Source of the DNA: Isochrysis galbana
Taxonomy: Eukaryota; Haptophyta; Isochrysidales; Isochrysidaceae
Reading direction: 5' to 3'
Assembly (NCBI GenBank): GCA_018136815.1
Contig: CM030935.1
Location: 2,392,192-2,456,191 of the forward strand
Length of the DNA stretch: 64,000 nucleotides
Part shown: in pieces, positions 9,941 to 20,391 of the stretch
Layout: every line of letters starts with the position of its first letter
How positions within the stretch are numbered: position 1 is the stretch's first letter
Position numbers and translations under genes: made by a program
The notes under the pieces: generated by a model
The model's input: only the letters and a program-made list of their open reading frames with translations
Database searches by the model: none
Told to the model about the DNA's origin: nothing

Positions 9941-10587
9941 CCCCAATCTTGCAGCCACTTGTAGAGAGGGCCCAAACTTCTGGGAAGTTGGGCCAGCCAC
10001 CCAAACTTGCAGAACAAGTTGTACAAGTATTGGCCTGGGCCTAGGGAGCCCGAGGCACACGCATCTTGGCGGAAGTGTGGATTGCCACTCATCATGCACA
10101 CGGCGTGCACGGCGAAACCCTTTTTTCTGCGCATCCGGGACGGCGTGCGGCCATGCGCATTGCGCCGTGCCCACGCACGGCGTGCACATGTGATTGCAAG
10201 TCATCACAGGTGCCGCGTAACTAAACATCTCTTATATGGCCAGTTTACGTAGTTGTGGGCCGCAGGGGCTACACATATGGAACGGGTTGACATGCGCACG
10301 CACGGCATGTCCGCGGGGGGACCGATGCACATCGCGCCGTGCCCATGCACGCGATGTGATTAGCGAAGAAGCTTTGACGGCGTCTCTCTCTTATAATTAT
10401 AACAAGATCTAATGTTAAACAACTACAATACAACTGTGGACATTTGATCGCTCAGTTCGACTGATGTCCCACTATTGACGGAACGACACCTAGGCGTCTG
10501 TGCTGTGTTCATGCGCTGAGGCCCGGCGTGCGCTGAGCCGCGGGCAGGCGCACACAGGATCTCCGCCCATCCCCGTCGTTGCACATG

Positions 10588-10589
<2 letters not shown>

Positions 10590-10662
<73 letters not shown>

Positions 10663-10680
10663 TCTCTCTCTCTCTCTCAT
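10590..10680. repeat. (CT)n microsatellite
   Basis: More than 30 CT units with minor interruptions. The flanks 10681-10960 are pyrimidine-rich without a gene. Confidence 0.95.
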
Positions 10681-10998
10681 CCTCTGACATTCCCTCCTCT
10701 CTCCTCCTCTCCCCTTCTCCCCTGTGCTGCTGTGTGTGTGCGCCCTTCCTCCGAGGAGGGAAGGACCAAGCAAGGAAGAAAAGGAGGGAGGGAGAAGGAA
10801 GGGAGTACTTACTACTCACATAATTCTCTCCCCCTCCCCTTCTAGTAGAGCCCTACTGCTCTTCCTCCTCCCTCCCTCCCTCTCTCTCACCTCCTCCACA
10901 CATTTTCATCTCTCTCCCACAATATCCTCGAGTTCCTCAACGCCGAAAGTACTATGAGTCACTTGCAGCGCCCTCCTCGCCTCCTCTCCCTGCGAAGC

Positions 10999-11216
<218 letters not shown>

Positions 11217-11542
11217 TCTCTCACTCGGAGAGCCGAGGTCGTACCGGTGAGATGATGGCAGAAGCATCCCCTCATAAAGAATGGAATAACAGAGAGGGGG
11301 AAACATAATAACAGGGAGGAGGATGAAGTATGAAATAACGGAGAGGGGAAAGCACAATAACAGGGAGGAGGGGGGAGGAGTACTTGAGAAGGCGCGGAAG
11401 GGAGCGAGAGCGGAAAGCGGGAGAGAGGAGGGAGAAAGGGAGAGGGGGAGGAGAGGGGGGGGGTCTTCCCTTCAGCTCCTCTCATTCTCGGGGAGAGGGA
11501 ACGGGGGAGGTGAGAGGGGGAGGGGGGGGGCTGACCGTCCGA

Positions 11543-13569
11543 ATGAGCGCATCCAGCTCCCTATCCTCCCTCCGTGAGCTATGGAACGCCGCGCAGCGCG
11601 AGTACATGGCATCCCACCGCCTGCGGCTGCACTCTACGAATGTGAGCGACGACTGGCTCTCGCGCTTCTACGGGCTCTCTCCTTCTCTCTCTCAGAGCTA
11701 CATCGACTGCGGCGCCATAGTGCGCGGACGAAGAGTTCGGTACATTCAGATCTGGGGCTCCAACGTACAGATGATTTGCGCCAACCTGCTCGCAATGGCT
11801 GACGGTTCGGAGGAGAGGGCAGACCTGCGCCCATTCACGTTCACTTTCGTGCGCGAGCCGCTGGGACACTACATCGCGGGCTTTTCAGAGAGAGCGAGCC
11901 GACTCGACGAGATGTTCAGGAATGGCACCTGGAAGCCCGCCAAAAGGGGCACCTTGGCATGCCCCTCGTACGCTTTCGACATCAGCATGCCGGCAGTCGA
12001 TCAAGCAGAGGCTTTCATTGAGGACACATTGTTCGGCCGGCTCTTCCGCTGTTATCCAGACATGGCTCTAGAGGATAGGAAGGTTTATCCCCAGACCACC
12101 TTTGTGCGGCATGGAATGCAGCGACATTCTTTAGAATACCCGAACGCTCAGGTCGACTTCATCTGCCAGTTTGAGCATTTGGATGAGGTGCTTGCGTGCT
12201 ACTCATGTGCCTTTGCAATTGGCTTCATTTGCGCGAGATGCCCAGCCCACGGTTAGCGATGGTGCACCGCCTACATCGGACCACCACGAGCATTCGTTCC
12301 TCACTCGTGGATCTAACGCCTTGAGCTACCATGCGTCCTCAGTGCTGGGAGGAGCTGAGAACTCGCGTTGAGGCTTTCACGCCGTACAAAGCGCACCCGT
12401 TTCTAGAGAGGAGCGACAAGGGCCGCACTATCAATCCAGGGTGGGACGAGGTTATCGGGCCATGGCAAACTCTCATCGATTCTGAACGCAAAGTTGCGTT
12501 ATGGATAGCCATGGAGGCAGAGGTATGCGCCCGCACAGATAATACCCAAGGAGTCTGGAGCCTGGCAGAGGAAGCTTTTGCTGTGTGGGCGAGCAAGTAG
12601 ATCCTCCCATCGCCATGCGTTCACGCCTGGCCGCAGCCAATGCACCGGCTGTACGAGACCACCATCTTTATATCGCCATGGAATCAGGTTCGCGCCAACG
12701 GCATACATCTGTGCCTCATCCTGTTGCCGGACTTCGTCTGCTTCGGATATCAAATGCCAATGCACTGCGAGAACAAGTTTAGGATCGCTGGGTGGAATAA
12801 CTGGCGGGAGGCTGTGGATTGTGGCTTCGACGTGAATGAGATCTGGCCCAAGCGTGCCGCGCAGACGGCCCCGTCTACCAACTTGCTACCTCCCTCGCCT
12901 CCTCCATCCCCGCTGCCGCCGGATTCCTTCCCACGCCCTTATATTTCCCCTCCGATACAGCTTGCACCTGCACTACATACCTTTAACCGGAGCTTCATCC
13001 ATCTCGATCCCAAGATTGGTCTTGGTGCCACGGCTTCAATGCCAAAAGTAGCCTTGTTCTGCTTGGTCTTCGCCTTTCTTATGTTGAGCATTGTGGTGCT
13101 TCTGCGAAGCATACCTTACGAGCACTGGCTAGCCCTTAGAGAACAGCTCGCCACATCGTCAAGGCGACGCCACTATTCCATGATAAAGGGTGAAGCGAAG
13201 CCCATGGAGCTTGCACCGGTGTACACAGAGGCATGCATCGCAGCTCTTGATCCAGATGGTATCGATCGGCGACCGTGCAAATCCGTCGCCCTACCATCAC
13301 CTGATGGGAAAGCTACGGTGTATTCGGACGGCACCATCGAGACTCCCTTGATCGCATCTTGCTCTTGCAGTGGGCGGCGAAGGGCTTCCGCCTCTGAGAA
13401 GATGCTGGACAGCGTTCAAGCCATCGAGGCTGTGGGGATCGACGACTCGAGCGCGATGCCAGCCTCGCTCGGGGAAGGAGATCAGCCAGCAACAGATCAT
13501 AGATGTTGCAATGAACAGTCGCCCCGGCATCTCACGTGGTCGATTAATCTCATCCCGCCCTTGGACTGA
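11543..13569 (+). CDS. Sulfotransferase-family-like protein
   Basis: Model: exons 11543-12187, 12343-12522 and 12637-13569. Both introns (155 and 114 nt, GAG/GTGCTT...CTCAG and GAG/GTATGC...CGCAG) are phase 0. The product would be 585 residues. FTFVREPLGHYIAGF (FVREPL at 102-107) matches the core motif of Golgi-type sulfotransferases, followed by FEHLDE and the C-terminal LPDFVCFGYQMP motif; no N-terminal membrane anchor is seen. A 54-nt in-frame segment at 11642-11695 has intron-like ends (GTGAGC...CTCTCTCAG) and may also be spliced. After the Pro-rich linker (12880-13000) the frame stays open through one membrane helix (MPKVALFCLVFAFLML, ATG 13039). That tail could be a separate small gene or 3' UTR. 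Family call moderate, C-terminus uncertain. Confidence 0.55.
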
Positions 13570-14000
13570 TGTGGGGCCTCTATGAGCTAACTGTCCGGGG
13601 ACATGAGCATGGCCGTGAGGAATTGCCTCAGCATCTTAACCTGTCGCTTTACATCATCAAGCCTTCTGATTGATGTCGGGCCTCCATGAGCTGATGCTAC
13701 ATTGCATCACCCAACACCAAAACCTTGCGAATATCCTCGCATGCACTGCGGCTATAAATTCTTCGTTCCTTCCGTGCATCTGCTACCTCTCATCGTTTCC
13801 AAGTTGCTTTTTGTATGCAAGTTGGTTCACAAGTGATGGCTGGAACACTCTACACTCTTTTCGTCATAAAGTCATGTACTTCGCCCACATGATGGCGTGC
13901 TGCACTCGCGCCCTGGCAATTTGAGCGATCACATCCATGTTTCTCTTTCTAGTATTAATGATGTTTGGTGAACCATGGTTGTTGCGGGGAGGGGGAGTCC
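13570..14000. other. Intergenic with a short direct repeat
   Basis: A 27-bp imperfect direct repeat (TGATGT-GGGCCTC-ATGAGCT) lies at 13567-13593 and 13672-13698. Otherwise nothing. Confidence 0.5.
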
Positions 14001-14720
14001 GTCCCCGCGCCCGAGAGGTCGGTTCCCACCCTCTCGCTCTCGCCCGCTGGGGTCCTCCGAAGACCCGTTTCGGCCGAGGACCCACCTCAGCGGTCTTCTA
14101 GAGGTGGGGGAGAGCGGGAGAGCTGGGTTGAGCAAAAAAACTCTTGTTGATCCGGAGGCCCACATTTTTATCGTCGGACCGGGGGAAGATTTCCCCTCGT
14201 CTCTCTCCCCACTCGAATCCGAAGCAGAGCGATGGCGACCGACCCGCTTGATAGGCCGACCTTCGCTGCGGTCCAGCGAGAGCAAGGCACCTACACCTAC
14301 ACCTACACCTACACGTAGCATACTGCTTTCTACACCTCCACTCCCCCGGCCCTTCCGTCCCCGCTGCATCAGGCGGCTCCCCCCGTGCACTACTCGGGGG
14401 ATAGGGGTGAAGGGGCTTAGTAATGGTCCGGTGGCCCGCCCCCCCCCCCGGGTGATCCGTTCCCCCCTTCCTCCTCTGCCTACCGGGCTGGTGGCGGTGG
14501 CGGCTGTGGAGATGGACTGTTCCCAGGATCCGGGTAAGGCTCCTGAGACTCCATCCTTGGCAACCCACGCGTCCGTAGGCGGCCTATCGACTTGGGTAGC
14601 GGGTGAAGATACTTGGGAAGGCTTGGGCACGGGTGCAGTGGTGACGGGGTCCGCGCGCGGCGGCGAGGGCGAATTTTGCGGTGCAGAGGGTGGTGATGGG
14701 TCCATAGGAACAGATTGAAT
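14001..14720 (+). repeat. Retroelement-like dispersed sequence
   Basis: The part at 14300-14460 (CACGTAGCATACT, TCTACACC, CCACTCCCCCG, CATCAGGCGGC, GTGCACTAC, GGTCCGGTGGCCC) recurs in the same order at 50540-50770. Frames on both strands are open across the GC-rich block, but I cannot identify a protein. A CACCTA hexamer repeats about 4.5 times at 14288-14314. Confidence 0.45.
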
Positions 14721-15349
14721 CAATCTCTAGTGGGTGATTTCTAGCGAGAGACCACACACAAGGCAGTAGGGGCTCAAGGGTACGAGGGGTCACGGTACGG
14801 CTTCGATCGCAGAGCGCTGCGACGGCTGCTGGGTACGTACGAAGACACGCCACACCACTTTCTAACATAAACAAGGGCAACACGTAATAAACACGGGAGC
14901 GAAAGCCAGGGTGGGTGAACAGAGAGAGCAAAGAAGGAACCAATTGGCCAGAAGAGAACTCGTCGTCTCGTCGTCCTAGAGAAGGATTGCACACAGAAAA
15001 GGCGCGAAAGGGATTCATCCATGCTTAGTGAAGATCCTACAAGATTCACCGGCGAATAGCGTCTCAACGCGAGCACAGCGGCGTGCACTTTACCTATAGC
15101 TTTTCGTAGCTTAGCCATGGAGTAGCTGGTAGACTTAAAAAGTCTAGAAGCTTACAGAGGTGTTAGACTTACAGAGTCTAGACGCTTGAGGTTCTTGAGG
15201 GTGTACTTTAGCAAGCAAGATGCTCACAGCGCGGCCAAGTAGGCACGCGTGACGTCAACGACGACATCAACAGGCCTGCCCGGACCCCACACTCTGAACC
15301 AGGCCTCAGGTAGCGCACCGAGGCCGGACCCCGGAAACCGAAGAAAAAG
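14721..15349. other. Intergenic, duplicated small hairpin
   Basis: At 15130-15187 a 34-nt unit, TAGACTTA-AGTCTAGA-GCTT, occurs twice, each copy able to fold into a 6-bp hairpin. No gene seen. Confidence 0.5.
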
Positions 15350-15468
15350 GAAAGAAGGGGGGCAGGGGAAGAGGTGGAGGGAGGGAAGATAAGGGCGGTG
15401 TGAATAGAGAAAGGGAGTCCCGTAATCAGTAGGTGTGTAGCCCCGAATCTTCAGAAGTTTTTTTTTAG
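15350..15468 (-). repeat. A-run dispersed repeat copy
   Basis: On the minus strand: A-run, CTTCTGAAGATTCGGGGCTACACACC, then a pyrimidine-rich tract. It pairs with the copy at 4067. Confidence 0.65.
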
Positions 15469-15544
15469 CAAGCAAGATGCTCGCTACTTCCTTGGTCTTC
15501 ATCGACACGTGCTTACTACTCCCTTGATCTCCATGCCTGGGTGA

Positions 15545-15934
15545 TCAGTACAGGCCTGCAGCTGCCCCTGGCGACCCCCAGAGGCTCCTGGAGGCCAGCT
15601 CAGGAGCGGCAGCGGAGGCTGGGCTGGGCCCTGGCCTCCCCTGCCTCTCCCTTTGTGGCGCTCCTGGGCCTCAGGGACCCCCACTCTGCATCTGTCTGCA
15701 TGTCGAACAGGGGGGGAGGGGGGGTTGGAGCGATGGGCTGGCCACGACAGGCCATCACGCGCGAGGCAGGCGAGCCTGCCACTGAGTGAGAGAGTAGGTC
15801 AACAAGGCAGTGGGCTCCTGGCAAGCCATCAGGCATGCCAGGAGCATGGGTGGTTCCTCCCCCATGGCAGGGGAGGAGTGGAGAGGGCGGGGGCTCGTGC
15901 CCCCCCATGGGCGAACTAAGTATAAACTTAGTTG
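15545..15934 (+). mobile_element. Hairpin-ended dispersed repeat
   Basis: Ends in CCCATGGGCGAACTAAGTATAAACTTAGTTG, then unrelated flank. Internal landmarks shared with other copies are GATGGGCTGGCCACGAC, GGCAAGCCATCAGGCATGCC and GCAGGGGAGGAGTGGAGAG. Copies share their 3' end and differ at the 5' end, as 5'-truncated retroelements do. Confidence 0.7.
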
Positions 15935-16736
15935 GCCGACTACGGCACGATGCATGCGGGCGGCCACAGCGATTGGCGTGGCTACTAGGGCGGCATGTTT
16001 GGATATGGTGCCTGGCTGGTGAGGCGGCATTGTGCATTGTATCTCAGTGGATGGCGGTAGTGGGAGCGGGGTGAGAGTGTGGGGCTTAGGCGATGGCGAG
16101 CGCAATACCGGAGTGGTGTGAGTCACTAGTAGCGTAGCGGACGGACACCTTCAAGAATATTTTTGTAAAAGTAGGTTGTAGCGTGGATAGTGGGTAGTGG
16201 GTCCATGGTCCATGGTCCATAGTAGCCGCATGTGCGGGCCGCATGTGCGGTAAGCTAAACCGTCGCACGGCGCATAGCAACAGGCCGACCCCGTGCGCAG
16301 ATCACTACTACGAGCCCGACGCGTCCGAAGAGTCAGACGACGAACTCGATACTGGCCGTCCACCCACCCTCCACCCAACTACTTACCAACCAGTCCACCA
16401 CGTCCAATGGGGAAATAGATGAAGGATGAAGGACGATGGATATGGAAAGGTAGAGAGCGCCGTACCCGTTGCATGTGCAAGCCTCGATCTGCTTTTTTTT
16501 CAAATTATCAAAACTATCACAACCTATACAAACAACAATAGATAGATGCTCACTACGTATGGTTGCATCACAATTGCAACTGAGCAGCAATACCTCTCTG
16601 CCACAAAATGCCAAGAATCTACCGCTCACTACCACAAATATACCGCACATCAGAGCACATAGTGAACGCAACTTATATACAATACCAGAGCAAGATATGA
16701 ATGATCAATTCACCTCTCTTCCGTAGGTCACGATGA
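15935..16736. other. Intergenic with A-run motif and CCGCACATGCGG palindromes
   Basis: The minus strand carries an A-run-like motif (AATATTCTTGAAGG) at 16135-16172. At 16225-16251 the palindrome CCGCATGTGCGG occurs twice in tandem. GTCCATG repeats at 16200-16220. No gene seen. Confidence 0.5.
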
Positions 16737-17951
16737 TCATGAAGTTTCTGTGCCTTTGCCTCCGGCCAACACGTTGTACAACCCGCTCGTGACGCTAGTA
16801 AGCCCACTTAGCAGCCCCGCGCCACCTCGTCCAGAGCTATGTTCGTTTAAGGACACAGACTCGCCCCTTTGTTCTTCCGTGACGCTCAAGAATCTTTCAA
16901 GCTGCGTCGTCAATTCGGCTAGGGAGCCTTCCTGGACAGAAGGGCATCGAGTATGGTGCTCTGCACCACCGACGATGCAAGCAGCGCTATGTTCCCAAGA
17001 AGCCATCGCCTCAGCCGTAGCCACAATTTGCTCTTCATAGATGCAGCAGTCCGCCAAGCGTGGCTTTGCAAGCATCTGTTTGATCAACCGCTCGGTCGGC
17101 GACACATGCACCGTCACACAAGTGGTAGCGAGCAGTAGTGGCGCGTCTCCTGCGCCTAGTGTCTGCACGGCAAGATCACACTTGGCGACGAGATGAGGGG
17201 CTGCAGGTCGCAGGTCCAAGCGGAACGCCGACGAGGTGGCCACCACGCACGTGTGAAGGCTAGGCTCCAGCCAAGCGGCTTGAAGACTGGCGATAGGCTC
17301 TGCAAGCAAGCTTTGGTTCGCTACACGCCAGAGCATCTCCACCTCCGCAGGTGAGGTTGAAGCCTCGTGGCGTGAGTACTCCTCGCGGATCGCGCTGGGC
17401 TCTGTAAGTGGTGCTGATGCCCTCTCTGAAAGTAACGTGTACTCCATCCGATCAAGCTCGGTCTCAAGAGTGTAACGGGCAAGGTCAGGCTTGTCGTGCA
17501 CGTAGGCCTCAAGCTCAGCGAATGTGCGCGAGCGCAAGTCTGCCTCGATGCCATCGAGCACATCCGGGTCGATGAGCCTCTCGATGTATGACTTAAGGCT
17601 AGCATAGAAAACTCTGGCCTCGCTGCTCGCCTGGGGCGCGCCCTCGGGCGGTAGCGGCTGTGGTAGCGGCCGGATGGCCATGCTCCTAGCTGGCTTGGCA
17701 GCTGCGCGCTGCTTCTCCTCACGCTCGGCGGTGGCCTCGGCGAGGAGCGCATCGAGCCCGTCCATCCAGAGTGGGACGGGTGAGCTGCGGAGCGTGCGAG
17801 GCGATGGGTGTCGCGCCGCAGGAAGGGGATTAGGGAGCAGAGGGGTGAGTGGGGGCAGCAGCAGCTCGCTCCTGCTGGCGCCGAGGTGGGACAACAACAA
17901 GAGCGAGCGAGAGATGTCCTGGAAGACATCGGATCTAGAGGGATCAGGCAT
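16737..17951 (-). CDS. Uncharacterised 404-residue protein
   Basis: Single open frame from ATG 17951 to a stop at 16737. I do not recognise the family. The N-terminal 60 residues are rich in Pro, Leu and Arg; an internal Met at about residue 63 (MDGLDALLAEATAEREEKQ) could be the true start. Residues about 105-160 are predicted helical and charged (VFYASLKSYIERLIDPDVLDG). The middle is mixed alpha/beta with several Cys. The C-terminus is Gly/Ser-rich (GLLSGLTSVTSGLYNVLAGG). No signal peptide or clear membrane helix. Length, balanced composition and one uninterrupted frame argue for a real gene. Confidence 0.6.
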   Translation of the reverse strand: MPDPSRSDVFQDISRSLLLLSHLGASRSELLLPPLTPLLPNPLPAARHPSPRTLRSSPVPLWMDGLDALLAEATAEREEKQRAAAKPARSMAIRPLPQPLPPEGAPQASSEARVFYASLKSYIERLIDPDVLDGIEADLRSRTFAELEAYVHDKPDLARYTLETELDRMEYTLLSERASAPLTEPSAIREEYSRHEASTSPAEVEMLWRVANQSLLAEPIASLQAAWLEPSLHTCVVATSSAFRLDLRPAAPHLVAKCDLAVQTLGAGDAPLLLATTCVTVHVSPTERLIKQMLAKPRLADCCIYEEQIVATAEAMASWEHSAACIVGGAEHHTRCPSVQEGSLAELTTQLERFLSVTEEQRGESVSLNEHSSGRGGAGLLSGLTSVTSGLYNVLAGGKGTETS

Positions 17952-18474
17952 TTTACAATAATAATTGTTGACTAGTGTTAAAATATCGCCTTGGAACCAA
18001 CGCCCCCCCGATAGCTATCGATGGCAGAGCGTGCAGCGTGCAGCATCAGCCACACCCTTTTTACTATAAAACTCTTCCCGCTCGTCTCGCTCCCTACCGG
18101 TCCGGGGGTGGGGGAGGGGCGGAGGCGTGTGGCGGGAGAGAGGACCGCTGGTGGGGAGACGAGAGGGAAGAAGACCGAGAGGAGAGAGGGAGGAGAGAGA
18201 GGAGAGGGAGAGGAAAAGGAGAGAGAGAGGAGGAGGAGGAGGAGAGGGAGAGGAGAGAGAGCGGGGCGGGGCACTGCTGGTGGGCAGACAAGAGGGAACA
18301 AGACCAAGAGGAGAGGGGGAGGAGAGAGAGGAGAGGGGGAGGGAGAAGAGAGAAAGAGAGAGTAGGAGGAGGAGAGGGAGAGGAGAAAGAGCGGGGCGCG
18401 GCAGGGTAGGGAGGTAGGGAGGTAGGGAGAGAGAGAGAAACGAGCCTGAGGGCGCTGACGAACCTCCAATCCAG
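17952..18474. repeat. GA-rich 5' flank of the coiled-coil gene
   Basis: 18164-18440 is an imperfect GAGAGG-rich tract; a duplicated segment of about 110 bp (GAGGAC/AAGACC...AGAGGGAGGAGAGAG) can be followed within it. It lies directly upstream of the start codon at 18475. Open frames here are artefacts of the purine bias. Confidence 0.75.
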
Positions 18475-20043
18475 ATGCCTTTGCTCACCTCTTCCGACAT
18501 AGCGAAGGAGCGGATGGAGGAGGACGCTGTGATGGGAATGGCTGAACTCGAGCGGCTGACTGCTTCCTCTCGCGCTCAGCTGCACGAAGCTCTGCTCAAC
18601 ATCCTGCAGTCCCAGGCGGCTGGGCCCGGCGTCAATCTCTCAATGGCCACACGTGCCACGATGGGCAAACGTGGCATCTCGCAGCTTGAGAGCGCCAAGG
18701 GAACGCTTGACATTGCGGCAGACCTAGCGACGCTCGTGCTTGGGAGGATGCGCGCAACCCTCACAGAGCTGGCCGAGGCGCACGCGCTCAAGGCGGATGC
18801 CCTGGCGCGCGCCAGCGCGGCGGAGGCACTCTCAGCAAACGCGGTATCGCAGGCTAAGGAACGAGTGGCCGCACAGAACGCTGAGCTCAAGGCCGCCAAG
18901 CAGGCCGCCGAGAAGGCTGCAGCAGATGCGCATGCACTCACCTGCGACGCTGAATCTCGTGCAGAGGAAGCGATGGCAATGCGATCTAAGGCCTTGCGCG
19001 AGCTGGATGAGCTACGAGCGGCGGCGGCGGCGAGCGAGCGTGCCCGAGGCGAATCAGATGCCCGTCGACAATCTCTCGCCGAACAGCTGGATCGAGAGCG
19101 GTCGGTGCTCGCCCGGCTCGCTGCCGAGAACCTACTATTCGTCAAACGACTTCAACAGGTGTGTCTAGGCAACCGCCACTCGGATGATCGCCATGCCGAA
19201 ACAAACTGCGCAGCCTTCCCTACCGCATAAGTATAGTGTTTTTCTTACTCCTCCTAACCATTTTTGCACTTGCGGATACAGTCAGAATCGGAACGTGCTC
19301 GAGCCGAACGCGAGCGCACGGAACTTCAGACACGCTGGCGCGAGCAGACGGAAGAATGGTTTCGCAGGGCGACGGACGAGCTCCAGGCACAGCTGCTTTC
19401 AGACTGGGGGGCCTCTCACACCGTTGAATTGGAGCTACAGGCGCTTCGCGATCAAATGGCTACAGCAGAGAGCAAGCACGAAGAACATGTGAGAGCAGCA
19501 CATGAGGCCAAGTCTGACTTGCACAGCAAACTCAAGGCAAAAGAGACAGAGTTGGCCGATGCGACCTCACAACTGCTGGAGGCGCGCGAGCACCTTGGCC
19601 TTTTGCAGGCGGACGCGAAGCGGCGTGAGCATGATGAGGCTACCATGCGGGCCCAGCTGGAGGTGGCCCGCGCCCAGCTTCATGAAGCTAAGAGCCATGA
19701 ATCTGCACTCCGCACGACGTCAGAGGCTGCGCGGGCTGAGGCTGCGCGACTCGAAGAGCGTGCCATCCGCGATGAGCAAGTGGCCGATGCGCTTCGGGCA
19801 TCTCTTCGCGAGGCGGAGGAGAAGCTGCGGGTGACTAAAGCTGTCTCAGAGCGCGCGCGGGCTGAAGTTGCGCAAGAACACGGTGCATTGCTGGAGGCTG
19901 AGGCGAAGCTCGGAGTCCTCACTCAGGACAACAAGCGATTATGCGAGCGGCTGGATGCCGCAGAACAAGAGAAATTAGTAATCATGCGCTCGATGACGAA
20001 ATCCACTACCGGAGTCCCTGCGCCCGTTTTGCCAGTGGCGTAA
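18475..20043 (+). CDS. Long coiled-coil protein, unknown function
   Basis: Predicted 481 residues from exons 18475-19158 and 19282-20043. The 123-nt intron (CAG/GTGTGT...ATACAG) is phase 0. From about residue 75 to 470 the sequence is almost entirely heptad-like, Ala/Glu/Arg/Lys-rich coiled coil (for example KQAAEKAAADAHAL, RTELQTRWREQTEEWF). The first 70 residues are less regular. No catalytic domain, signal peptide or membrane helix. Such proteins are often cytoskeletal, centrosomal or flagellar; that role is a guess. The start is the first ATG after the GA tract. Confidence 0.75.
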
Positions 20044-20391
20044 ATCACTTGCGCCGACAATGAAGGCTGAGAGGGCTGTCATTTTCTTGTGATCTAGCAA
20101 AGCGTTGTGCTGCTACCGTTCGGTGCGTCTTCGCGCGCATGCTATTTGTTGAGGTACCGCATCTTTGCATCTAGATCAAGGCGCGGAAACAAGCACGTGG
20201 AGTCGCCCCTAGCTAAAAAAACATCTCAAGATTCTGGCTATTCCACTTGCCTATTGCCTATTGCTAGCTCTAGCTAGCTACGGGAAACCCTATCGCACAC
20301 ACGGTGCTGACTCACGCCATTGTCAAACCACAAAAAATCTGAATGATTCTGGGCTTGGGCTAGCACCGTATTGCTATGGACTTGGTACCCG
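20044..20391. other. 3' flank with two A-run-like motifs
   Basis: Motifs of A-run plus CATCTCAAGATTCTGG (20214-20244) and A-run plus TCTGAATGATTCTGG (20330-20352). No gene. Confidence 0.5.

Larger units (their letters stand above)
8590..10491. mobile_element. Decayed hAT-type DNA transposon, copy A
   Basis: Colinear with copy B (21652-22767). The block at 8780-8872 matches 21652-21744 almost exactly and the block at 10233-10491 matches 22501-22767 almost exactly. Between them is a transposase C-terminal fragment on the minus strand. CTTGTAGC and CAAACTTG words recur at 8795-8945 and 9944-10030, as expected of hAT subterminal repeats. An 80-bp segment occurs twice (8632-8712, 10045-10125). 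The element's left end and target duplication are not resolved. Confidence 0.6.

Noticed and set aside
14288-14314. CACCTA hexamer run resembling a telomere repeat
   Set aside because: Only 4.5 units, not a known telomeric unit, and internal.
13929-14723. Overlapping 240-260-codon frames on both strands
   Set aside because: Low-complexity Pro/Arg/Gly composition in a segment repeated at 50540; treated as repeat sequence.
15600-16126. Overlapping open frames in the hairpin-ended repeat
   Set aside because: GC bias keeps frames open; other copies of the repeat do not conserve them.
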